Source: an uncultured Clostridia bacterium (lineage in GTDB: Bacteria > Bacillota > Clostridia > Tissierellales > Peptoniphilaceae). From it: a stretch of 64,000 bases of DNA. The stretch is from contig CAMYBS010000005.1 of assembly GCA_947254025.1 (NCBI GenBank), positions 1 through 64,000 of the forward strand, read 5' to 3'. Position 1 is the stretch's first letter. Every line of letters starts with the position of its first letter. The position numbers and the translations under genes are program-made. This document shows positions 58,471-64,000 of this stretch, piece after piece. The notes beneath the pieces were generated by a model, which had not been told where the DNA came from, made no database searches, and was given only the letters and a program-made list of their open reading frames with translations.

Positions 58471-60666
58471 TTAATATAAACTTTCTACTTTGTTTGTAAA
58501 TAATTCTTTCTTAAAGAATGGTTCTATCTTGTCTTTTTCTCCTTCATTATAAATTGGAAGCATTTCCTTAAACTCGTTGTTATCAAGTCTATTTTCAGAA
58601 TAAAATTCATAATAGTTCATTACAGAGCCGCTGCCTAGATAATACTTGCCATTAAGTCTATAAACGACATATATAGTCGAGAATCTTCCAGAACCTACTT
58701 CTAAGAATGAACCTTCTGGTTTGTCAACCACATTCGGTCCAATTTTTTGTAAGTCAGCAACATTGGCTGTGTCTCTATCAACTGGAGGAATTTCAAATTC
58801 TTCTCCGCTATCGTCTTTATTAAACGCTATGAAGATGTTTTCCATCTCTCCTCCAATTACTTTAAGTCTTTCATTATCTTCATCGCTAGTAGTTTCATCT
58901 TTTAGCTCTTCTATACTAACTTTGATTAAAAATTCAAGCATATCATCAAAATCTTTTAATCTTGCTTTTTGCTCATCATTTAATAAAGAATATTTTTCAT
59001 CTGCATCCATAGTTAAGCCCACTAAGTACTTAACTCTTCTATATAAATTAACATTTGGCTCAACATAGTGCCTCATGTCCATCGGTTCGTCGCCGCCACA
59101 CTCAGCGCCAAATTGTTTTGCATATAAAATTGTGTCGTGTTTTAATTGAGCCCAAGATGCAAGCGCTGTATTTAAATCTTTATACTGCCACTTTTCACTT
59201 CTCATAAAGTCTGGATAGCCTTCGCCATATTCGTTATTGAAAGCTTTTAGAACCCAAAGCCATGTTCTGTAAATATTTGCTTTTTCTTCTTTATCTGTTC
59301 TTGCGTCAACTATCGCCTTTGTTTCGTCGTATTTTTCTTTAAACTTGTCCCACTTCAAATTGTCTTCGTTTGTAAGAGTAAGTCTCTCAGCAAGACTATT
59401 GCCAAGAAGTGCCATAAGATCTACACCTGAAACAACTGGTCTCTTACTTTGTTGATCAGTATCAACTAAGTTTTGTAGCCAAGTGTTGTCAACAACTGCT
59501 CTTTGTGGCAAGAAAGCAAAAACTTTTCCTGAGTCTGGTTTTATCTTTGGAGCTTCTTTATTTGCGATATCATCAGCAACAGCATTTACAACATTTTTCT
59601 CAAGTATTGCCTTTAGTGAATTATCTTTAGTAACTTTACTTATGCTCTTGTATATGTCTATAGGAGTAGTGTCTTCAGTATTTTCAACTAAAAAGCTAAT
59701 TGGCTTATATATGTCTTGCCATAATTTAAAACTTGCCTCATCCTTAAGCATGTTTCTTGATATAAGCATAGCTTGTTTTACAGCATCTAGGTTTATAGTT
59801 TTGTCTGGATTTTCTAATTTAACTAGCTCTTGTGAATAAAGCATATTAACTTTAAAGTATTTCTTTAAGTTTTCATTTTTAGTGTAATTACCACGAACCT
59901 TAAATTGAGAGTAATCAATTTCATTGCCAGTTATGTTTGAAACAGCATTGCCTTCTGCCTTGATATTGTCAAGCTCTTTGTCAGCTAAGTCTCTTACTTC
60001 GCTTGGCACTTCGCCATCATATTTAGCTTCAAGTAAATCAAGCGCACATAAAAATAATGCTGCGTTTTTCATAAGTATTTCTTTTTCTTCACCCTTTGCT
60101 TCTTTGTAATCACTTAAAGCATTGTCCAAGCAATTTTTTGATAGAGCCATAAGTTTTTGCTTTAATGAATTTTGCTCCATATCCTCCATCATGCCAAGAT
60201 AGATGATGTGATATAGATGAACAATGGAGTCGGTAGTGATAAAATTGTTATTGCCCATGTATTGATTAGTTTCATAAATGCTAAATGGCTGTTGTATTTT
60301 TGCGTAATCTATAAAAAATCCGTTGTCTTCAAGATTTTTCATCATTCTATCATTATATTCTTTAGCATATTCATCTGAAACAAAGCCATTAATCATCTTA
60401 GACTCTTTTGGAACGTCGTACGGTTTAACATTTGCTTCGATATCAATGTCTTCAAAATCCTTTACTTCTTGAACATTAAGTAAATTTTCAGCATCGTATC
60501 CAAGTAAAGCATTTAAGTCCGCTTCACCCACTTCAATGTTTTCATTATTACTGTTCTCTTTACTATTCTCTTTGTCCTCATCTTTGTCTGTTTTGTTAAA
60601 TGGCAAAGCACACGCGCTTAAAGTCATCACCAAAACTAAAATTATTGCTAATAATCTTTTTTTCAT
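58471..60666 (-). CDS. DUF3160-family lipoprotein
   Basis: A secreted 731-residue lipoprotein: KKRLLAIILVLVMTLSAC gives a lipobox with Cys19, followed by a charged Asn/Glu/Lys linker. The large mature part resembles DUF3160 (NGFFIDYAKIQQPFSIYETNQYMGNNNFITTDSIVHLYH near residue 130; AECGGDEPMDMRHYVEPN; STIYVVYRLNGKYYLGSGSVMNYYEF near the C-terminus). Function of the family is unknown. The preceding gene (exported, calcium-motif protein) overlaps by 4 bp, suggesting a functional pair at the cell surface. Confidence 0.85.
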   Translation of the reverse strand: MKKRLLAIILVLVMTLSACALPFNKTDKDEDKENSKENSNNENIEVGEADLNALLGYDAENLLNVQEVKDFEDIDIEANVKPYDVPKESKMINGFVSDEYAKEYNDRMMKNLEDNGFFIDYAKIQQPFSIYETNQYMGNNNFITTDSIVHLYHIIYLGMMEDMEQNSLKQKLMALSKNCLDNALSDYKEAKGEEKEILMKNAALFLCALDLLEAKYDGEVPSEVRDLADKELDNIKAEGNAVSNITGNEIDYSQFKVRGNYTKNENLKKYFKVNMLYSQELVKLENPDKTINLDAVKQAMLISRNMLKDEASFKLWQDIYKPISFLVENTEDTTPIDIYKSISKVTKDNSLKAILEKNVVNAVADDIANKEAPKIKPDSGKVFAFLPQRAVVDNTWLQNLVDTDQQSKRPVVSGVDLMALLGNSLAERLTLTNEDNLKWDKFKEKYDETKAIVDARTDKEEKANIYRTWLWVLKAFNNEYGEGYPDFMRSEKWQYKDLNTALASWAQLKHDTILYAKQFGAECGGDEPMDMRHYVEPNVNLYRRVKYLVGLTMDADEKYSLLNDEQKARLKDFDDMLEFLIKVSIEELKDETTSDEDNERLKVIGGEMENIFIAFNKDDSGEEFEIPPVDRDTANVADLQKIGPNVVDKPEGSFLEVGSGRFSTIYVVYRLNGKYYLGSGSVMNYYEFYSENRLDNNEFKEMLPIYNEGEKDKIEPFFKKELFTNKVESLY

Positions 60667-61301
60667 TTTAAATCAATACCCTCCTTTGAAAATTGTATTT
60701 CCTTTTTTATATTTATACCCTCTATATATAATTTATCGCTCTTTATTAATTTTGTTGGGCGAAAATTTATTTTTTTAGTCGCGATTCGCTCTATGAGCAT
60801 ATCGTACTGCTTATATATGCCGATCGAGTAAACGCCTTTGTATTTTTCAATAGAGACGACTTCATCAAAGCCATCGCCATCAATATCATACAAGATAAAG
60901 TCATACATGGGAGTGATTAGTCTTGAGCAGCGAAACTTTGGTTTCAAATCCAAATCCACTACCTTATACAAGAAGACTCGCTTCGATGGCGTTCTATGCC
61001 AAGGGGCTATAGAGTAAACACCAAAAGCGATATCAAATTTGTTCTCATCATTGACCCTACCTAAGTCGACCTTGTATATGTTAAGCTTGTACTTACCACT
61101 AAAGGTCTTTGTCTTTTTAGTGCCATCCTTAGTAAAAGTTACTTTATTGTAGAACCTCGCAAATATTGGTTTAGCTAAGGTCATCTCTACTTCGCCAAGT
61201 TCCTCATCTATAACTATGCATTTTTCAGTAGTCTCTACTCGTGAAAAAGCTAGAAGCACTAGCAATAAAACAATCGTCAGTGCAAAAATTTTATTCTTCA
61301 T
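60663..61301 (-). CDS. Exported protein with calcium-type DxDxDG motif
   Basis: A 212-residue protein with a hydrophobic N-terminal signal or anchor (IFALTIVLLLVLLAFS). The C-terminal half contains DFILYDIDGDGFDEVVSIEKYKG, the pattern of FG-GAP/VCBS-type calcium-binding repeats in surface beta-propellers. The rest is beta-rich without a recognised domain. It overlaps the YbaK-type gene upstream by 11 bp and the DUF3160 gene downstream by 4 bp, so all are co-translated; a partner role for the DUF3160 lipoprotein is an inference. Confidence 0.65.
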   Translation of the reverse strand: MKNKIFALTIVLLLVLLAFSRVETTEKCIVIDEELGEVEMTLAKPIFARFYNKVTFTKDGTKKTKTFSGKYKLNIYKVDLGRVNDENKFDIAFGVYSIAPWHRTPSKRVFLYKVVDLDLKPKFRCSRLITPMYDFILYDIDGDGFDEVVSIEKYKGVYSIGIYKQYDMLIERIATKKINFRPTKLIKSDKLYIEGINIKKEIQFSKEGIDLK

Positions 61302-61794
61302 TATTTAAATCAACGAAATGAACCTCGTAGCCCATAGTCTCAAGCATCTTAAATAAATCTTCAGTTTTAAAAAATAATGTTTCTGTATTGATGTTTGGGT
61401 GGAAGGTCATTATCTCTTCTTTTAATATAGCATTGTCAAAGTAGAACTGAACTTCTTTTTCTGTGTCATTAAGAAGACCAAAGGGCGATACACATCCAGC
61501 TTCATTGCCAAGCTTTTCGTATAGAGTCTCCTCGGACGCCATCTTCACTCTCTTTTCGTGGGCAATTTCTGCGAACTCTTTCATATCAAGTCTGTCCTTG
61601 TCATCCATAACAAGCATGTAAAAGCGTCTCTTCTTTTGATCAGTCATAAACATAGTCTTAGTTCTACAGCCAATCTTACCCTCGATATACTTGTCAGCCT
61701 CCTCAGTAGTAAATGCAGGTGGATGCTTAACTGATTCATATTTGATACCATTGTCTTCAAGAAGTTTGATAGCATCTTCGTATTTGTTCTTCAT
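61291..61794 (-). CDS. YbaK/ProX-type aminoacyl-tRNA deacylase
   Basis: Hydrolyses mischarged aminoacyl-tRNA, typically Ala-tRNA-Pro. The 167 residues carry the family pattern: DAIKLLEDNGIKYESVKHPPAFTTEEADKYI, GCRTKTMFMTDQKKRRFYMLVMDDKDRLDMKEFAE, GCVSPFGLLNDTEKEVQFYFD and the C-terminal FHPNINTETLFFKTEDLFKML. The size and the conserved Lys (KTMFM) match ProXp-ala/PrdX-type proteins rather than YbaK from E. coli. First gene of a five-gene transcript, with a promoter at 61817-61845. Confidence 0.88.
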   Translation of the reverse strand: MKNKYEDAIKLLEDNGIKYESVKHPPAFTTEEADKYIEGKIGCRTKTMFMTDQKKRRFYMLVMDDKDRLDMKEFAEIAHEKRVKMASEETLYEKLGNEAGCVSPFGLLNDTEKEVQFYFDNAILKEEIMTFHPNINTETLFFKTEDLFKMLETMGYEVHFVDLNNEE

Positions 61795-61816
61795 TTCATC
61801 CCTCCATTATGTATAC

Positions 61817-61845
61817 ATTTTACCACAATCAAGTTCAAAAATCAA
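61817..61845 (-). promoter_or_regulatory. Sigma-A promoter of the deacylase operon
   Basis: TTGATT (61845-61840), 17-base spacer, TAAAAT (61822-61817) on the minus strand, with TGTGG before the -10. Confidence 0.6.
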
Positions 61846-61866
61846 TTTATTAAAATTTATTAATTA

Positions 61867-61898
61867 AAAAGAACTTGAAGTATTTCCCCAAGTCCTTT
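61867..61898 (-). terminator. Terminator of the hemerythrin/PAS protein gene
   Basis: Imperfect stem AAAGNACTTG / CAAGTNCTTT with five T residues on the minus strand. Confidence 0.65.
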
Positions 61899-61912
61899 AA
61901 TCAAAATAATTT

Positions 61913-63298
61913 TTATTTATTATCTTTAAAGTGTTCTTTTGCAAAGTCCATCTCTTGAACTAACTCCATAGTGCCAAGGTACTTGCCAGTCTCGTCCCTT
62001 ACCGCCATGTATAATACGTAGCAGTCATGACCTTCCTTATTCATCCATATGCCAAGTTGATCCTTTGCCCCGCTTCTAAACATACCTATGATCTCTCTAA
62101 CCATGGCTTCAATCTTTGGTGGATGGCAGCTATATACATCGCGTCCGATAGCTGTCATAGGTCTTTTGAATAATTTTTCTCTGCCATTGTCATTAAAGAA
62201 AGCGTTTATATCGTTCGCATCAACAAAGGTAATCTCATAAGGCATTGTATTTAATAGCGCTTCAAGCTCATCAAGTCTAAAGTGTCCACCCTTAAGTTCT
62301 ATCATAGAGCTTTGATAAGAAGACTTTGCCTCATTAGTATTAGAAGTATCTCTCTTCCACTGGTCGTCATCTCTAAGACCACCGCTATATGCTTTGAAGT
62401 CTTCATATATATTGTGCCACTCCTCATCAGTAAACTTGTCCTCAATAGTTGGGAACAATATATTTTCTTCCTTGTATATCATCTCTTTCGCTCTTTGAAG
62501 ATTCTTTCTAAGTGCATCTGCCCATGCCTCGTCCCTCTTAGCTACGTCAAGATTCTTAAACTCATCTCTAATCTCATCATCGACAGACCACATTACATCC
62601 GAAGGACCAGGTATATTGTACTTAACCTTTAATAGTGGATATATAAGATCGCCCTTCTTCGTATAATGCACGCGAATCTTTCTAAGTTTCTCAATGTCAA
62701 CTGCACTATAATCCTTTTTATCTAATAATGCAAGCGCCTCATCAATAAGCTCAGAAATGACATTGTTCTCCATATGCAAGTTATATATAGGATGACCTAG
62801 CTCGTCTATCGCCTTAAGCTTCTTGCCCTTCTCTGTCTCAGTTGCACCATGGAAGAGTGCACTGTGAACGTCGCAAAGTTTTTGCACTTCTTTTATAGGC
62901 ACACCAGAGGCGATAATCTCTTCTTCCGCCTTCATTATCTCTTTACTATCGACATCAGAAAACTCCTTAGCAAAGTCAGCTCTCACAGTCTCGATGTCCT
63001 CACCTTGACTTAGTCTTTCGATAAATGTCTTAAGCTTGTCAAGCCTTGCCTTGTCATCATTACTTATTTCGCTCTCTTTAATCGTATAACCATGTTCGAT
63101 AAGCTTCCTCTTAATAATATCCATGCTAATGTTTTTAACAACAGAACCCCTCTTTAAAGTCATAAACTTACCAACGCTGTTAAGCATAAGCTTGTTTTGT
63201 AACTCCTTAAAGCCAATTTCGATTAGTACATCTTTAATATCTGGATACTTACTTACTAAGTCCGCAACAGTCATATCCAAATCAATTATCTTTTCCAT
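61913..63298 (-). CDS. DUF438/hemerythrin/PAS protein
   Basis: A 461-residue cytoplasmic multi-domain protein: an N-terminal DUF1858-like part (DMTVADLVSKYPDIKDVLIEIGF, residues 7-30), a DUF438 region (near 85-160), a hemerythrin-type four-helix domain with LGHPIYNLHMENNVI, HYTKKGDLIYPLL and EENILFPTIED supplying His/Glu ligands, and a C-terminal PAS domain (near 340-450). Proteins of this layout are common in Firmicutes and probably sense oxygen, nitric oxide or redox state; no output domain is present. The promoter region carries a palindrome (63329-63342). Confidence 0.88.
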   Translation of the reverse strand: MEKIIDLDMTVADLVSKYPDIKDVLIEIGFKELQNKLMLNSVGKFMTLKRGSVVKNISMDIIKRKLIEHGYTIKESEISNDDKARLDKLKTFIERLSQGEDIETVRADFAKEFSDVDSKEIMKAEEEIIASGVPIKEVQKLCDVHSALFHGATETEKGKKLKAIDELGHPIYNLHMENNVISELIDEALALLDKKDYSAVDIEKLRKIRVHYTKKGDLIYPLLKVKYNIPGPSDVMWSVDDEIRDEFKNLDVAKRDEAWADALRKNLQRAKEMIYKEENILFPTIEDKFTDEEWHNIYEDFKAYSGGLRDDDQWKRDTSNTNEAKSSYQSSMIELKGGHFRLDELEALLNTMPYEITFVDANDINAFFNDNGREKLFKRPMTAIGRDVYSCHPPKIEAMVREIIGMFRSGAKDQLGIWMNKEGHDCYVLYMAVRDETGKYLGTMELVQEMDFAKEHFKDNK

Positions 63299-63328
63299 AA
63301 TACACCTCTTTTTCTAGCAGTATTTTTA

Positions 63329-63342
63329 TTAGCTTCTGCTAA
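63329..63342. promoter_or_regulatory. Palindrome TTAGC-TTCT-GCTAA upstream of the hemerythrin/PAS gene
   Basis: An inverted repeat with the same half-sites as the one in the methyltransferase promoter (13570-13583). It lies near the predicted start of transcription of the minus-strand gene, consistent with repressor binding. Confidence 0.4.
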
Positions 63343-63411
63343 CTATATATACCCTAAAATATATTTATTTAACAAAATATGTGCTATAATATATAAAAGG
63401 ATGGTGAGGAT

Positions 63412-64000
63412 ATGAAAAACAAAATTAAATTATTTTTCTACAACAACAGAAGGTGGATATACTGCCTTGAATACATTTTCTACTCTGTAATACTACTTGC
63501 GATAGTAACCTACATAGACAGCAGCTACTCGGGTCTGACTGAGTATGTGCCGCGCATAATGCTATCGAGTGTTGAGCTAGCAATGACAGTGCTTTCATCA
63601 CTAGTATCAGCCCTATTAACAATCACTACCTTTACATTCTCGACCATACTTACAGTTTTCACTCTGTATCACAACTCCTTCACTCCTAGAAGCGTTGAAA
63701 ACTTCCTAGACAAGAAGATAACTATGAAGGTCTTAGGTATATTTATAGGCGGCTTCGTTTATTGTCTGGTTAGCTTAAACTTTATGAGGTCCGGTCAAGA
63801 TCAAAGACTTGTTATCGCTGGTACCATAGGCGTGATATATGCAATATGGGGCGCAATATACTTCGTTATCTTCGTGCAAAATGTTTTATCTGGAGTAAAT
63901 TATTCTAAGCTTCTTGAAGACATAGCAGATAAAACTGACAAGATGATAGCAAAAGAGCTTGAAGAGCGCGACTTTGAATTACTAGAGAAAGCAGAGTGGA
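63412..64000 (+). CDS. DUF2254-family membrane protein, N-terminal part
   Basis: The first 196 residues of a plus-strand gene that runs off the window. It begins MKNKIKLFFYNNRRWIYCLEYIF-like, with membrane helices near residues 18-37, 52-80, 105-125 and 133-155. The segment HNSFTPRSVENFLDKK followed by LGIFIGGFVYCLVSL matches the pattern of DUF2254 (predicted membrane proteins with a conserved SPR motif after helix two). GGTGAGG precedes the ATG and TATAAT lies at 63384-63389. Family function is unknown. It is divergent from the hemerythrin/PAS gene. Confidence 0.7.
   Translation, partial: MKNKIKLFFYNNRRWIYCLEYIFYSVILLAIVTYIDSSYSGLTEYVPRIMLSSVELAMTVLSSLVSALLTITTFTFSTILTVFTLYHNSFTPRSVENFLDKKITMKVLGIFIGGFVYCLVSLNFMRSGQDQRLVIAGTIGVIYAIWGAIYFVIFVQNVLSGVNYSKLLEDIADKTDKMIAKELEERDFELLEKAEW

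Noticed and set aside
1..64000. CRISPR arrays, tRNA and rRNA genes
   Set aside because: Reading all intergenic stretches gave no regularly spaced repeats, no cloverleaf candidates with CCA-side stems and no rRNA-like sequence.

Overview
The window is low-GC, gene-dense DNA of a strict anaerobe in the Firmicutes, most likely a Peptoniphilaceae/Tissierellia-type organism. This placement is an inference from gene content and AT-rich sequence with consensus sigma-A promoters, not from a database match. Anaerobic life is indicated by a one-piece pyruvate:ferredoxin oxidoreductase, rubrerythrin, a formate/nitrite-type channel, a corrinoid methyltransferase operon with its reductive activator, and a double-cubane-cluster reductase relative. 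About 62 protein genes, one 6S RNA, two gene remnants and many hairpin terminators can be supported. No tRNA, rRNA or CRISPR array was seen.

Positions 1-3135 are the end of a mobile element on the minus strand: a truncated VirD4 coupling protein, a PcfB-type protein, a small membrane peptide, a RepA_N-type replication initiator and a membrane protein. The rep gene contains a palindrome/iteron cluster beside a very AT-rich stretch, which looks like a replication origin inside the coding sequence. Two tandem terminators separate this block from the chromosomal greA-lysS operon; LysRS carries a C-terminal tRNA-binding domain more familiar from MetRS.

Positions 5800-17350 hold small genes, nifJ, a debris zone (51-bp repeats and a deleted second copy of the uvrC 3' end), an accessory block (membrane protein, alpha/beta-hydrolase remnant, ATC-hydrolase-like protein, membrane methyltransferase), then uvrC and an Xaa-Pro aminopeptidase. 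Positions 17500-34250 hold degV, a DUF1846 gene, two SLH-type surface proteins, an FNT channel, the PTS/N-acetylglucosamine genes (ptsH, ptsI, nagA, divergent nagE), a copper operon with an embedded class I aldolase (copA-fda-copZ-M42 peptidase), a nitroreductase and a phosphoesterase. Positions 34270-42520 hold a lipoprotein pair, three envelope/stress proteins with amphipathic repeats, a heterodimeric ABC exporter, a PHP phosphatase and NAD kinase. A pseudouridine synthase and the 6S RNA follow on the plus strand.

Positions 43849-50584 are the most interesting part: a six-gene operon of two UroD-fold methyltransferase-like proteins (one degenerate), a RACo-type activator, a cobalamin-binding protein, an NhaC-family antiporter and a double-cubane-type reductase relative. 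A third UroD-fold methyltransferase lies just upstream in a CapA/DUF5317 operon. No recognised tetrahydrofolate methyltransferase or dedicated dehydratase activator is present in the window, so the methyl donor, the acceptor and the role of the reductase are open.

Positions 53500-64000 hold small membrane proteins, a YitT transporter-like protein, rubrerythrin, a MATE exporter, an operon of YbaK/ProX deacylase, two exported proteins (one DUF3160), a PCC-domain protein and a flavin-binding protein, then a DUF438/hemerythrin/PAS protein and the start of a DUF2254 membrane protein running off the edge.
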